DNA of 64,000 bases from assembly GCF_000011905.1 (NCBI RefSeq), contig NC_002936.3, forward strand, positions 1,240,001 to 1,304,000, given 5' to 3'. The notes below the pieces were generated by a model. The model was not told where the DNA came from and ran no database searches. It worked only from the letters and a program-made list of their open reading frames with translations. The translations under genes were made by a program, and so were the position numbers. The DNA comes from Dehalococcoides mccartyi 195. GTDB taxonomy: Bacteria > Chloroflexota > Dehalococcoidia > Dehalococcoidales > Dehalococcoidaceae. Positions 41,621 through 51,277 of this stretch are shown one piece after another. Numbering within the stretch: the stretch's first letter is position 1; each line of letters starts with the position of its first letter.

Positions 41621-44059
41621 GTGAGACAGGAAAAATTTACCGAACAAGCCCAGGAAGCCCTCAGTGCTTCACAGATGCTGGTGCAGGAATACCAGCACAG
41701 CCAATGGGACGTTGAACATGTGCTGCTGGCCCTTATCCGTCAGGAAAAGGGGCTGGTGGGTGAAATACTAAAAGAACTTAAAGTAAGCTCAGAGGAAATA
41801 ACCAAGCAGCTGGTGGACTCTTTAAAGCGTTCGCCCAAAGCGGTAGGCGGCAATATCCAGATATACCCCACCCCCCGTATTATAAACCTGCTGCAAACCG
41901 CCAACAACGAAGCAGAGCGCCTGCGGGACGAGTTTATCGGCACGGAACATTTGCTGGTGGCCATTGCCGGAGATACCCAGGGAGAATCTGCCCGAATTTT
42001 GAAGCAGTTTGGTATTGACCAGGAAAAAGTTTATTCCGCCCTCCAAAAAATACGGGGCGGACACAGGGTGACCGATGCCAGAGCCGAAAGCAAATACCGG
42101 GCACTGGCCAAATACAGCCGCGACCTTACCGAACTGGCCAAACAGGGCAAAATAGACCCGGTAATAGGCCGTGACCAGGAAATCCGCCGGGTTATGCAAA
42201 TACTCTCCCGCCGCACCAAAAACAACCCGGTGATTGTGGGTGAAGCGGGCGTGGGCAAAACTGCCATTGCCGAAGGGGTTGCCCAGAAAATTGCGGATAA
42301 TGACGTACCCGAATCCCTGCGTGACCGCAAGGTAATGGCCCTGGATATGGGCGCTCTGGTTGCCGGAAGCAAGTTCCGCGGAGAGTTTGAAGAACGCCTC
42401 AAAGCGGTCATGGACGAGGTGCGCCAATCCGCCGGAGAGATTATCCTTTTCATAGACGAAATCCATACCGTAGTCGGGGCGGGAGCGGCTGAGGGAGCTA
42501 TAGATGCCTCAAATATGCTCAAACCGGCTTTGGCCAGAGGTGAACTTCAGACAATAGGGGCTACCACTCTGGATGACTACCGCAAATATATTGAGAAAGA
42601 TACCGCTCTGGAGCGCCGTTTCCAGCCGGTGTTTGTAGACGAGCCTACAGTTGAACAGACTATTGAAATATTAAAGGGCATCAGACCCAAATACGAAGCC
42701 CACCATAAACTGAAAATAACTGACGCCGCTCTGGAGGCAGCCGCCAGACTGTCCAGCCGCTATATAACCGAACGCCAGCTGCCGGACAAGGCGATAGACC
42801 TTATTGACGAGGCAGCCAGTAAACTCCGGCTGGACAGCGAAAGCGCCCCGCCGGAAGTAAAAAAACTGGAAGATGAACTCCGCCAGGCAGGCATTGAGGA
42901 AGAGGCCGCCTCCCAGCTTCAGGAATACGAAAAAGCGGCTGAACTCAAGGCTGAAAAGATGCGTCTTGAGGAAAAATTCAACACTGCCCGCGAGGATTGG
43001 CTGAAACAGGAGAAAATAGCCGAAGAAGTAACCGCCGAACAGATTACCACCTTGGTTTCGTCTATGACCGGCATACCGGTCAGCCAGATGCTGGAAGGTG
43101 AGGCTTCCAAACTGCTGAATATGGAAGACCGCATCCACGAGCGTATGGTAGACCAGGAGGAAGCGGTAAAAGCCGTAGCCGAAGCTATCCGCCGCAGCCG
43201 GGCCGGTCTTAAAGACCCGCGCCGTCCCATCGGCAGCTTTTTGTTCTTAGGCCCGACCGGGGTTGGCAAAACCGAACTTGCCCGCAGCTTAGCCTGGTTT
43301 TTGTTTGATGACGAAACCGCCATGGTCAGGCTGGACATGTCCGAATATCAGGAAAAACACACTGTTTCCCGTCTGGTAGGTGCTCCCCCCGGATACGTGG
43401 GCTACGACGAAGGCGGGCAGCTGACTGAACTGGTTCGCCGCCGCCCGTACCGGGTTATCCTGCTGGACGAAATTGAAAAAGCCCACCCGGATGTATACAA
43501 CACCCTGCTCCAGCTGCTGGATGACGGCCGCCTGACAGACGGGCAGGGCAGAACGGTGGACTTTAAAAACACGGTTATCATTATGACCTCCAACGCAGGC
43601 ATAGAAACTATCAAACGCGAATCTGCCCTGGGTTTTGCCGTCAGGACTGATGACTCCAAAACCCGCCATGACGGCTATGAACGCATGAAAGACAAGGTCA
43701 TGGCCGAGGTTAAAAAGACCTTCCGCCCGGAGTTTATCAACCGGGTAGACGAAATAATTGTCTTCCATGAGCTGGCCGAAGAACAGATACGCCAGATAGT
43801 GGATTTCATAATAAAAGATGTTTCCAAACGGCTTGAAGAACGCAAACTCAAGCTGGAGCTGACCGATGCCGCCAAAGGCTGGCTGGCCAAGGTGGGTTAT
43901 GACCCGGCCTTTGGTGCCAGACCCCTTCGCAGGGCCATTGAAAGATACATAGAAAGCCCGCTGGCTGACAAGCTGCTTCGCAATGAGTTCAGCGAAAATG
44001 CTACAATACTGGTGGACAAGGCGGATGAAGCCCTGAGTTTCAGCCAGAAGGCCGCCTGA
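41621..44059 (+). CDS. Clp/Hsp100 AAA+ ATPase (ClpC/ClpB type)
   Basis: An 812-residue Hsp100 protein with a double Clp N-domain (1-150), the first AAA+ module ([14 protein letters not shown] near residue 206, [12 protein letters not shown] near 278), a middle region (about 410-480) shorter than that of ClpB, and the second AAA+ module ([16 protein letters not shown] near 545, [14 protein letters not shown] near 615). The total length and short coiled coil resemble ClpC, while the operon with HspR and cbpA resembles ClpB operons. I see no clear ClpP-binding loop, so a disaggregase or an unfoldase for ClpP both remain possible. GTG start with GAGGAG, four bases after hspR. Confidence 0.88.
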   Translation: MRQEKFTEQAQEALSASQMLVQEYQHSQWDVEHVLLALIRQEKGLVGEILKELKVSSEEITKQLVDSLKRSPKAVGGNIQIYPTPRIINLLQTANNEAERLRDEFIGTEHLLVAIAGDTQGESARILKQFGIDQEKVYSALQKIRGGHRVTDARAESKYRALAKYSRDLTELAKQGKIDPVIGRDQEIRRVMQILSRRTKNNPVIVGEAGVGKTAIAEGVAQKIADNDVPESLRDRKVMALDMGALVAGSKFRGEFEERLKAVMDEVRQSAGEIILFIDEIHTVVGAGAAEGAIDASNMLKPALARGELQTIGATTLDDYRKYIEKDTALERRFQPVFVDEPTVEQTIEILKGIRPKYEAHHKLKITDAALEAAARLSSRYITERQLPDKAIDLIDEAASKLRLDSESAPPEVKKLEDELRQAGIEEEAASQLQEYEKAAELKAEKMRLEEKFNTAREDWLKQEKIAEEVTAEQITTLVSSMTGIPVSQMLEGEASKLLNMEDRIHERMVDQEEAVKAVAEAIRRSRAGLKDPRRPIGSFLFLGPTGVGKTELARSLAWFLFDDETAMVRLDMSEYQEKHTVSRLVGAPPGYVGYDEGGQLTELVRRRPYRVILLDEIEKAHPDVYNTLLQLLDDGRLTDGQGRTVDFKNTVIIMTSNAGIETIKRESALGFAVRTDDSKTRHDGYERMKDKVMAEVKKTFRPEFINRVDEIIVFHELAEEQIRQIVDFIIKDVSKRLEERKLKLELTDAAKGWLAKVGYDPAFGARPLRRAIERYIESPLADKLLRNEFSENATILVDKADEALSFSQKAA

Positions 44060-44079
44060 TACCAGGAAGGCCTTGGATA

Positions 44080-44730
44080 GTGGATCTGCCCGAAGAAGAC
44101 ATCTCAATATATGAAACCGGTGCCGAGCTGAAAACCCGTGCTTGGTTTAAAAGATGGGGGATTTGGCTCGGCATTCTGGTGATAATTATCAGTATTGCCC
44201 TTTCGGTCTGGCTTATTATCCGCCGGGATATTATTCAGGACCTGGCCGGTTACGGCTATATAGGCATGTTTGCCATCAGCTTTCTGGGCAGCTCCATTTC
44301 CATTGTCCCGGTGCCTATGCTGGCTGTCCAGTTTACTCTGGGGGGTGTTTTGCCCCCGCCGGTGGGGGAGCCGATACTGGGGCCCCTTTTTGCTGGAATA
44401 GTAGCCAGTTTAGCCGAAGCCTTGGGCGGCTTCTCCATTTACATGACCGGCTACTCCGGCAAATCCAGCCTGGCCGGGTCAGATTCAGGCAGCAAACTAA
44501 ACCGCCTCTACTGCAAAATGATACGGCTGATGGAAAGGCGGGGTTCGCTCATGGTCTTCATCCTTTCAGCCATTATCAACCCTTTTTTCTACCCCATGAC
44601 TTTGGCTGCCGGAGCGGTAAATTTCGGTATCCGCAAATTTATGCTGATTTCACTGGCCGGCAAATTTATAAAATGCACTGCCATCTGTTATGCCGGATAT
44701 TTCGGCTTAACCCGCCTGTTTGGTTTTTAA
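44080..44730 (+). CDS. VTT-domain (DedA/YqaA-like) membrane protein
   Basis: A 216-residue membrane protein with a leading helix (about residues 29-47) and a VTT-type core: GYIGMFAISFLGSSISIVPVP, a glycine-rich stretch, then FILSAIINPFFYPMTLAAGAVNFGIRKFM and a final helix. Members of the DedA/VTT superfamily are thought to move or scramble lipids and to support membrane homeostasis. GTG 44080 lies 20 bases after clp with AGGAAGG upstream, so it may be read through from the heat-shock operon. Confidence 0.7.
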   Translation: MDLPEEDISIYETGAELKTRAWFKRWGIWLGILVIIISIALSVWLIIRRDIIQDLAGYGYIGMFAISFLGSSISIVPVPMLAVQFTLGGVLPPPVGEPILGPLFAGIVASLAEALGGFSIYMTGYSGKSSLAGSDSGSKLNRLYCKMIRLMERRGSLMVFILSAIINPFFYPMTLAAGAVNFGIRKFMLISLAGKFIKCTAICYAGYFGLTRLFGF

Positions 44731-44752
44731 GAGGTTCGTATTACCCTTTAAA

Positions 44753-44781
44753 TTGACCCGTTTCAAAGCTTGGCGTATAAT
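44753..44781 (+). promoter_or_regulatory. Promoter of purF
   Basis: TTGACC (44753-44758), 17 bases, TATAAT (44776-44781), giving a start near 44788 and so favouring the purF start at 44819. Confidence 0.85.
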
Positions 44782-44818
44782 AAAAAGCTGTCACTCAGAT
44801 ATAAAGAGGCTGTCTACT

Positions 44819-46237
44819 TTGCATGAATCTTGCGGCATTTTCGGTGTATTTGCCCCCGGTCAGGATGTAGCCCGGCTCACATTTTTCGCCCTGTTTGCCT
44901 TGCAGCACAGGGGACAGGAAAGCTCAGGTATTTCTACATCTGACGGGCGGGAACTTAAGCTTTATTCCCAGATGGGTCTGGTCTCCCATATCTTTACTGA
45001 AGATATACTCCGCAAACTGGGCGGACATATTGCCATAGGGCATAACCGTTATTCCACCACCGGTTCAAGCCAGCAGATAAACGCCCAGCCATTTCTGATG
45101 GGCCAAGGCGACAACGTTATGGCCATAGCCCATAACGGCAATATAGTTAATTCAGAAGCCCTGAATGCCGAACTAAGCTCTCAGGGATATGTTTTTAAAA
45201 GCTCTACAGATACCGAAATAATCGGCCAGCTTATCCTGTCAGCAGTTGAAACTGACTGGGTCAAACGGATACGCTATGCCATGAACCGCCTTAAAGGGGC
45301 TTTTTCCTGCACTATTATGACCAAAGACACCCTCTACGCCATGCGTGACCCGCTGGGTGTCCGCCCCCTGTGCCTGGGCAAAATTCAAGGGGGTTACGTA
45401 GTTGCTTCCGAAAGCTGTGCCCTTGACCATATCGGGGCTGATTTCATACGCGAAATAGAGCCGGGTGAAATTCTGGCTATAAATGAAAACGGGGTAACCA
45501 GTTTCAAACAGCCGATTTCCCGCCGGGCTTTGTGCATATTTGAATTTATTTATTTTGCCCGCCCTGACAGCCAGATAGACGGGCAGCTTTTATATTCCGC
45601 CCGCCAGGCTATGGGGGCAGAGCTGGCCAGAGAGTACCCGGTAGAAGCGGATTTGGTGATAGGCGTACCTGACTCCGCTACAGCAGCCGGTATAGGTTAT
45701 GCTATAAATTCAGGCATACCCCCGGCCGAAGGCCTTATTAAAAACCGCTACATGGGGCGGACATTTATTCAGCCTGACCAGCACCTTCGCGACCTGGGAG
45801 TAAAGCTCAAGTTCAACCCCCTGAGGAGTGTTCTGGAAGACAAGCGGGTAGTACTGGTAGATGACAGCATAGTCCGCGGGACTACCACCCCCCAGGTTAT
45901 CCGCCTGCTGCGCAAAGCCGGTGCCAAAGAAGTACATATGAGGGTATGCGCCCCGCCCATAACCAACCCCTGTTTCTTCGGGGTAGACATGGCCACCCGT
46001 TCGGAGCTTATTGCCGCTAAAATGAGCGTGCCTGAGATACAGAAATACATAGGGGCAGATTCACTTGGTTACCTCAGCCTGCCCGGCCTTATAAAGGCAG
46101 TGGGGCTGCCCAAAGATAACTTCTGCCTGGCCTGTTTCACCGGCGAATACGCCCTGCCGGTTCAGCTGGAGATGGATAAATTTGCACTCGGCAACCAGCG
46201 CGGCAACTGCTGCCAGATGCCATCACCCGGCAGCTAA
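44819..46237 (+). CDS. purF: Amidophosphoribosyltransferase
   Basis: Catalyses the first step of purine synthesis, PRPP plus glutamine to phosphoribosylamine. TTG 44819 is chosen: AAAGAGG precedes it, the promoter is just upstream, and it places Cys four residues in (MHESCGIFGVF), as in proenzymes whose short propeptide is removed to expose the catalytic Cys. The N-terminal glutaminase domain has ALQHRGQESSGI, GHNRYSTTG and AHNGNIVN; the phosphoribosyltransferase domain has VVLVDDSIVRGTT near residue 350. Later Cys (CAPPITNPCFFG; NFCLACF) suit the Fe-S cluster of the Bacillus type. 472 residues. Confidence 0.94.
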   Translation: MHESCGIFGVFAPGQDVARLTFFALFALQHRGQESSGISTSDGRELKLYSQMGLVSHIFTEDILRKLGGHIAIGHNRYSTTGSSQQINAQPFLMGQGDNVMAIAHNGNIVNSEALNAELSSQGYVFKSSTDTEIIGQLILSAVETDWVKRIRYAMNRLKGAFSCTIMTKDTLYAMRDPLGVRPLCLGKIQGGYVVASESCALDHIGADFIREIEPGEILAINENGVTSFKQPISRRALCIFEFIYFARPDSQIDGQLLYSARQAMGAELAREYPVEADLVIGVPDSATAAGIGYAINSGIPPAEGLIKNRYMGRTFIQPDQHLRDLGVKLKFNPLRSVLEDKRVVLVDDSIVRGTTTPQVIRLLRKAGAKEVHMRVCAPPITNPCFFGVDMATRSELIAAKMSVPEIQKYIGADSLGYLSLPGLIKAVGLPKDNFCLACFTGEYALPVQLEMDKFALGNQRGNCCQMPSPGS

Positions 46238-46268
46238 TCCTCCCCCCGCAGGGAGTTATTCCGGATTT

Positions 46269-46309
46269 AACACCGCCCGAAGTTTTATACCTTCGGCGGT
46301 GTTTTTTCT
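46269..46309 (+). terminator. Terminator after purF
   Basis: AACACCGCCCGAAG and CTTCGGCGGTGTT form a long stem followed by TTTTTCTTT, ending right at the earliest possible purM start. Confidence 0.85.
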
Positions 46310-47374
46310 TTGCAGTTGATAGCTATTTCTGATAATCTTAGTTACCACAATTTGAGAGGTGGGCACATCAAAGATACATATGCCGGGGCAGGAGTAGATA
46401 TAAATTCCGCCTCAAAATCAAAAGAACTCATCAAGCAGTACGCCAAAGCCACTTTGGGCTCCCAGGTACTGGCCGGGCCGGGATTTTTCGGCGGAATGTA
46501 CGAATTCAAAGGCTACAAAAACCCGGTGCTGGTTTCCAGTTGTGATGGAGTAGGCACCAAACTGAAACTGGCCGGGGTGCTGAATAAACATGACACTATA
46601 GGCATTGACATTGTCAACCACTCTGTCAATGATATACTGACCTCCGGGGCTGAACCAATCTTTTTCCTTGATTACATAGCCATGGGCAAACTTTCGCCTG
46701 AAAAAATAGCCGACATTGTCAAGGGACTGTCTACCGCCTGTCTAGAGGCGGGCTGCGCCCTTATCGGCGGAGAAACGGCCGAAATGCCCGGCCTTTACCA
46801 CGGGGAAGATTATGATTTGGCCGGCTTTATCGTAGGGGTAGTTGAAAAGGAAAATATGCTTATCAACCGGGGTATCAAACCGGGAGATGTCATTTTGGGT
46901 CTGGCTTCAAACGGACTCCACACCAACGGTTATTCGCTGGCACGCAAAGTTCTGGGCGAAAGCCGCGAAGCTCTGGATAAATATTATCCCGAACTGGGGC
47001 AAACCGCAGGCGAAGCCCTGCTGGTGCCTCACCGCAGTTATCTGAAAGAAATAAAGCCCAACCTCCCCCTCATAAAAGGGCTGGCCCACATAACCGGCGG
47101 AGGCCTGACAGACAATGTCCCCAGGACACTGCCCGAAGATGTATCCGCCCGTTTTGAAACTAAAAACTGGGAAATACCGCCCCTCCTCCAGCTTATCCAG
47201 AAAACCGGGGGAATAGACCGCGAAGAGATGTTCCACGTGTTTAATATGGGTATAGGCATGGTGATTATAGCCGGCAGCGAAGAGGCCGCTCTGATAATGC
47301 AAAATCTGCCGGAAGCAAAAGTAATCGGGGAGATTGCAGCCCGCCAAAGCGGAGTGCAGGTAATAATTGAATAA
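46310..47374 (+). CDS. purM: Phosphoribosylformylglycinamidine cyclo-ligase (AIR synthetase)
   Basis: ATP-dependent ring closure giving aminoimidazole ribotide. The conserved core begins YAGAGVDINSASKSKELIK, then VSSCDGVGTKLKLA, DIVNHSVNDILTSGAEPIFFLDYIAMGKL, GGETAEMPGLY and the C-terminal AHITGGGLTDNVPR and MFHVFNMGIGMV. The start is uncertain: the frame opens at TTG 46310, at the end of the purF terminator; TTG 46352 or an ATC after GAGGTGG near 46367 are alternatives nearer the conserved region. No purL, purQ or purS is near. Confidence 0.92.
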   Translation: MQLIAISDNLSYHNLRGGHIKDTYAGAGVDINSASKSKELIKQYAKATLGSQVLAGPGFFGGMYEFKGYKNPVLVSSCDGVGTKLKLAGVLNKHDTIGIDIVNHSVNDILTSGAEPIFFLDYIAMGKLSPEKIADIVKGLSTACLEAGCALIGGETAEMPGLYHGEDYDLAGFIVGVVEKENMLINRGIKPGDVILGLASNGLHTNGYSLARKVLGESREALDKYYPELGQTAGEALLVPHRSYLKEIKPNLPLIKGLAHITGGGLTDNVPRTLPEDVSARFETKNWEIPPLLQLIQKTGGIDREEMFHVFNMGIGMVIIAGSEEAALIMQNLPEAKVIGEIAARQSGVQVIIE

Positions 47375-47503
47375 GCAGCCGGGATTCTTTCCAGAGGCAG
47401 CTTTTTCACAGACTATACGGGCATAGCTGCCAAGAGCAGCTTGCCGCAAATATATTTATGCACCTGGTAAAAATAAATTTATTTAACATAAGGAGGGATT
47501 GTC

Positions 47504-49045
47504 ATGAGGGCTATCCTGAGCGTCTCAGATAAAACCGGTCTTATCGAATTCGCCAAAGGCTTGTCAGAACTGGGTTTTGATATATACAGCACCGGCGGAA
47601 CCAAGAAATCACTCCAGCAGGCAAATGTAACCGTTCACGGCATTTCGGACATGACCGGTTCGCCTGAAATACTGGACGGACGGGTCAAAACTTTGCATCC
47701 CAAGGTACACGGCGGCATACTGGCCCGGCGTGACCTGCCCGAACATATGGCCGAACTGGAAGAACACCATATCCAACCCATTGACATGGTGGTAGTCAAT
47801 CTCTACCCCTTTGTCAAGACTGTTTCCCGGCCGGATGTAAGCCTGACTGATGCACTGGAGAATATTGATATCGGCGGACCTACCATGATACGGGCTTCCG
47901 CCAAGAACTTCCCCAGTGTGATTGTGGTGGTAGACCCTCAGGATTACTCCCGTGTACTGGAACACCTTCAGGCAGGCACTCTGAGCCTTGACGAACGCAA
48001 GAAACTGGCCCAAAAGGCCTTCCAGCACGTAGCCATGTATGATACGGCCATCTCCCAGTACCTCTGGCAGGGAGAAGAGGGTTTCCCCGAAAATATGACC
48101 ATAGCCCTTTCCAAACGCTATGACCTGCGTTACGGTGAAAACCCCCACCAGCCGGCTGTTTTCTATGCTGAAAACAGGGTTGGACAAGGGCAGGACAGCG
48201 GCATTACCTGGGCGCAGCAGGTCTGGGGCAAACAGCTTTCCTTTAACAATATTCTGGACGCAGACGCCGCCTGGGGAGCCGCCACTGACTTTGCGGCTGC
48301 CACAGTAGCCATAGTCAAGCATACCAATACCTGCGGTCTGGCCAGTGACGAAAACATTGCCGAAGCCTACAAGAAGGCCTTTTCGGGTGACCCCGTTTCG
48401 GCTTACGGCGGTATAGTAGCCTCCAACCGCAAAGTGACACTGTCCATGGCCGAAGCCATGAAGGGTGTCTTTTATGAAATCATCATTGCCCCCGAATACG
48501 AACCGGAGGCACTGGAATTCCTTAAAACCCGCAAGGATTTGCGTATACTCATAGCCGAACTGCCCAAACATGCGGAAAACAAGGCCGCTTCGCTGGATTA
48601 CCGCCGGGTAAAAGGCGGGCTGCTGGTGCAGGCGGCTGATGAACTGGCCGAAGAGGCCCTTCAGACCAAGGTAGCCACCAACCGGGCACCCACCGCTGAG
48701 GAAATGGCAGATTTGAAATTCGCCTGGCGGGCAGTCAAGCATATTAAATCAAACGCCATTGTCCTGGCTAAAAATAAAGTCCTGCTGGGAATGGGCGCAG
48801 GGCAACCCAACCGAGTAGTCAGCGTAGACATTGCCAAGAGCAAGGCCGGTGAGGCCTCAAAGGGCAGTGTCATGGCCTCAGATGCCATGTTTCCCTTCCC
48901 TGACAGCGTTGAACAGGCGGCTGCCGCCGGAGTAACCGCCATTATCCAGCCGGGCGGTTCTATCCGTGACCAGGAATCTATTGACGCTGCCAACAAGTAC
49001 AATATAGCTATGGTATTTACCGGTACCCGCCACTTCCGCCATTAG
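47504..49045 (+). CDS. purH: Bifunctional AICAR transformylase / IMP cyclohydrolase
   Basis: Last two steps of IMP synthesis. The IMP cyclohydrolase domain (1-200) starts RAILSVSDKTGLIEFAKGL with YSTGGTKKSL, DGRVKTLHPKVHGGILARRD and NIDIGGPTMIRASAKN. The transformylase domain follows with LRYGENPHQPAVFY near residue 208, AIVKHTNTCGLA near 265, the late GMGAGQPNRV, and DAMFPFPDSVEQAAAAGV near 460. 513 residues, as usual. ATG has AAGGAGG upstream. A hairpin (GGCAGCT/AGCTGCC, 47396-47431) lies in the leader. Confidence 0.96.
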   Translation: MRAILSVSDKTGLIEFAKGLSELGFDIYSTGGTKKSLQQANVTVHGISDMTGSPEILDGRVKTLHPKVHGGILARRDLPEHMAELEEHHIQPIDMVVVNLYPFVKTVSRPDVSLTDALENIDIGGPTMIRASAKNFPSVIVVVDPQDYSRVLEHLQAGTLSLDERKKLAQKAFQHVAMYDTAISQYLWQGEEGFPENMTIALSKRYDLRYGENPHQPAVFYAENRVGQGQDSGITWAQQVWGKQLSFNNILDADAAWGAATDFAAATVAIVKHTNTCGLASDENIAEAYKKAFSGDPVSAYGGIVASNRKVTLSMAEAMKGVFYEIIIAPEYEPEALEFLKTRKDLRILIAELPKHAENKAASLDYRRVKGGLLVQAADELAEEALQTKVATNRAPTAEEMADLKFAWRAVKHIKSNAIVLAKNKVLLGMGAGQPNRVVSVDIAKSKAGEASKGSVMASDAMFPFPDSVEQAAAAGVTAIIQPGGSIRDQESIDAANKYNIAMVFTGTRHFRH

Positions 49046-49062
49046 AAAGAACCGGAGGAATT

Positions 49063-50064
49063 ATGCCTGTTAAACCGAAGTTCAATATACCCGGGAACCT
49101 GCTCTCAGGTGATACCACTGATATTTATTTTGCCCGTACGGTGGAAATACTGGCTAAGGAAAACCAGAACCCGGAGACGGTAATGGAAGTATTTACCACC
49201 CGCCCCGGTATTCTGTGCGGCCTGAGCGAGGCTGTAGAGCTTCTGCAGGCGGTATTACCGGCGGGTGAGGGTGAAATATGGGCTTTGGAAGATGGCGACC
49301 AGATTTCCGCCAAGGAAGTTGTGATGCGTATCAAAGCTCCTTACCTGAGCTTCGGTCTTTACGAGACTGTTTATTTGGGTATGCTGGCATCCGGCACAGG
49401 CTGGGCAACCGCCGCCCGTGAATGTGTTGAAGCGGCCGGGGATATACCCGTTACCAGTTTTGGTGCCCGCCATATTCACCCGCTGGTTGCCGGACGGATG
49501 GATTATGCCGCCATGATAGGCGGGTGCAAAGGCTGTTCGTCTATTGAAGGGGCGCGCCTCTGGGGCATCAGCCCTTCGGGCACTATTCCCCATTCCCTGA
49601 TACTGGTTATGGGTGATACCCTGAAAGCTACCCTGGCCTTTGACAAACACATGCCGCCCCAAGTACCCAGAGTAGCTCTGGTGGACACCTTCAAGGACGA
49701 GGTGGAAGAAAGCCTGCGGGTAGCCGAAGCCATGGGACAAAGGCTGGACAGTGTCAGACTGGACACCCCCTTTGAGAGAGGCAGGGTCACGGCTGACCTG
49801 GTTAAAGAAGTGCGGGCTAATCTGGATATGGCCGGACACAATCACGTCAAGATATTCGTTTCCGGCGGCCTTACCCCGGAACGTATCCGCTACTTCGCAG
49901 AGAATAACGCCCCGGTAGACGGCTACGGCACAGGCAGTTATATAAGCGGCGCCCGCCCCATTGACTTCACTGCAGACCTGCACGAAATTGCGGGCAAAGC
50001 GGTAGCCAAGCGGGGACGTATTCCCGGTCTATCCCAAAATCCCCGCCTTAAAAAAGTGCGTTAA
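49063..50064 (+). CDS. Nicotinate phosphoribosyltransferase
   Basis: NAD-salvage enzyme making nicotinate mononucleotide from nicotinate and PRPP. The 333 residues match the short archaeal/Firmicute type: SGDTTDIYFARTVEIL at the N-terminus, then a quinolinate-transferase-like barrel with VTSFGARHIHPLVAG near residue 133, GCSSIEGARLWGI near 158, GTIPHSLILVMGD, VALVDTFKDE near 205, and VSGGLTPERIRYF near 265. It lies 17 bases after purH. With nadB frameshifted here, this salvage route could matter. Confidence 0.88.
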   Translation: MPVKPKFNIPGNLLSGDTTDIYFARTVEILAKENQNPETVMEVFTTRPGILCGLSEAVELLQAVLPAGEGEIWALEDGDQISAKEVVMRIKAPYLSFGLYETVYLGMLASGTGWATAARECVEAAGDIPVTSFGARHIHPLVAGRMDYAAMIGGCKGCSSIEGARLWGISPSGTIPHSLILVMGDTLKATLAFDKHMPPQVPRVALVDTFKDEVEESLRVAEAMGQRLDSVRLDTPFERGRVTADLVKEVRANLDMAGHNHVKIFVSGGLTPERIRYFAENNAPVDGYGTGSYISGARPIDFTADLHEIAGKAVAKRGRIPGLSQNPRLKKVR

Positions 50065-50084
50065 TATTCCCCGTGATACTGCTT

Positions 50085-50112
50085 AAAGCGGCTCTAACCA
50101 GCCGCTTTTTTA
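50085..50112 (+). terminator. Terminator after the nicotinate phosphoribosyltransferase gene
   Basis: AAAGCGGCT (50085-50093) and AGCCGCTTT with a short loop, followed by TTTT. Confidence 0.88.
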
Positions 50113-50113
50113 T

Positions 50114-50142
50114 TTGACAGAAAAGCCCGCCTGAAGTATTAT
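50114..50142 (+). promoter_or_regulatory. Promoter of the AbrB/arsM operon
   Basis: TTGACA (50114-50119), 17 bases, TATTAT (50137-50142), about 40 bases before the ATG at 50183. Confidence 0.78.
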
Positions 50143-50182
50143 TCAGTATATTCTGATTTTTCTGATTTATTGCGAGGCCGAG

Positions 50183-50431
50183 ATGGAAGAAAAATGTTGC
50201 TGCGGGGTAGATGCCATCTTAAGCGTAGATGCCCGCGGCCAGCTGGTACTGCCCAAAGAAATCCGCACCAAACTGAATATTCAGCCGGGAGACAAGCTGG
50301 CAGCTATCACCCGCCATTCAGGCGGCAAGCCCTGCTGTCTGCTGCTTATCAAAGCAGACGAATTTTCAGAACTGGCAAACGAAATAGTCAGCCCTATTTT
50401 AAAAAATATGACAGTGGCAGGAGGAAATTAG
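50183..50431 (+). CDS. AbrB/SpoVT-type protein with an N-terminal Cys cluster
   Basis: An 82-residue protein. After MEEKCCCGVDAILSV comes a swapped-hairpin AbrB domain (DARGQLVLPKEIRTKLNIQPGDKLAAI) followed by a helix. AbrB-type proteins bind DNA as dimers or tetramers. The Cys4-6 cluster plus CC near residue 52 could bind a metal or metalloid; next to arsM, 3 bases downstream, it may sense arsenic or another thiophile. GAGG precedes the ATG. This regulatory role is inferred from position only. Confidence 0.75.
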   Translation: MEEKCCCGVDAILSVDARGQLVLPKEIRTKLNIQPGDKLAAITRHSGGKPCCLLLIKADEFSELANEIVSPILKNMTVAGGN

Positions 50432-50434
50432 CCC

Positions 50435-51277
50435 GTGACAGACATCAAAAAACTGGTTCGTGACGAATATGGACATATCGCCGAAAGAGCGGCTTCGCCA
50501 GCCAGCGGCTGCAGCTGTTGCAGCTGCAATTCTGACATAGCCGCCGAATCCAGCCTTCAGGCAGGCTACACCGAAGAGGAAATAAACTCCGTTCCCGAAG
50601 GGGCAAACCTGGGGCTGGGGTGCGGCAACCCTCTGGCACTGGCTGAAATAAAAGAGGGTGAGACCGTACTGGACCTGGGGTCAGGCGGCGGCTTTGACTG
50701 CTTTCTGGCAAGCCCGCGGGTAGGTGCAAAAGGCAAAGTAATAGGTGTTGACATGACACCCCAAATGCTGTCTATAGCCAAACGCAATGCTTTTCAGGGC
50801 GGCTATACCAATGTAGAGTTTATCCAGGGGGAGATTGAAAACCTGCCGCTGGAGTCAGACAGCATAGACCTTATCATCTCCAACTGCGTAATAAACCTGT
50901 CACCGGACAAGCCTGCCGTTTTCAAGGAAGCCCTGCGGGTGCTCAAGCCGGGCGGGCGGATAGTTATATCTGATATTGTACTGGAAGGTGAACTGCCGGA
51001 CGAAGTCCGCAAATCTGCCGCTGCCTATATAAGCTGTATTGCCGGGGCAGAACAGTTTGACGATTATCTGGATATCATCAATGAGGCCGGCTTTGTTGAC
51101 ATAACATTACTTTCCAAAGAAACCTATGGCGCAGATAGCTGCTGTAACGACGATGAAGGTTGCGGATGCAGCTGCGGCTGTTCAGGCGAATCCTGCCAGA
51201 GCGGTGAAGATACTGAAACCAACGCACTGGACGGCCTGATAAGCAGTCTCAGGTTAAGGGCTTACAAACCGCTTTAA
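50435..51277 (+). CDS. arsM: Arsenite S-adenosylmethionine methyltransferase (ArsM type)
   Basis: Methylates As(III) with S-adenosylmethionine. 280 residues. The methyltransferase fold has VLDLGSGGGFDCFLASPRVG near residue 70, GVDMTPQMLSIAKRNA, and IISNCVINLSPDKPAVFKEA near 147. The arsenic-binding cysteines appear as a cluster near residues 25-31 (CSCCSC), Cys in ISNCVINL (near 149), and Cys in YISCIAGA (near 198), as in ArsM. The tail has a further Cys-rich stretch (SCCNDDEGCGCSCGCSGESC). GTG start with AGGAGG upstream. It runs four bases into the convergent tilS. Confidence 0.87.
   Translation: MTDIKKLVRDEYGHIAERAASPASGCSCCSCNSDIAAESSLQAGYTEEEINSVPEGANLGLGCGNPLALAEIKEGETVLDLGSGGGFDCFLASPRVGAKGKVIGVDMTPQMLSIAKRNAFQGGYTNVEFIQGEIENLPLESDSIDLIISNCVINLSPDKPAVFKEALRVLKPGGRIVISDIVLEGELPDEVRKSAAAYISCIAGAEQFDDYLDIINEAGFVDITLLSKETYGADSCCNDDEGCGCSCGCSGESCQSGEDTETNALDGLISSLRLRAYKPL

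Noticed and set aside
46310-46351. Coding extension of purM into the purF terminator
   Set aside because: The frame is open, but this stretch resembles no PurM N-terminus and directly abuts the terminator; kept only as the outer limit of the start.
47609-48742. 377-codon minus-strand ORF across purH
   Set aside because: Antisense shadow of a clear purH; no ribosome site or recognised motif.
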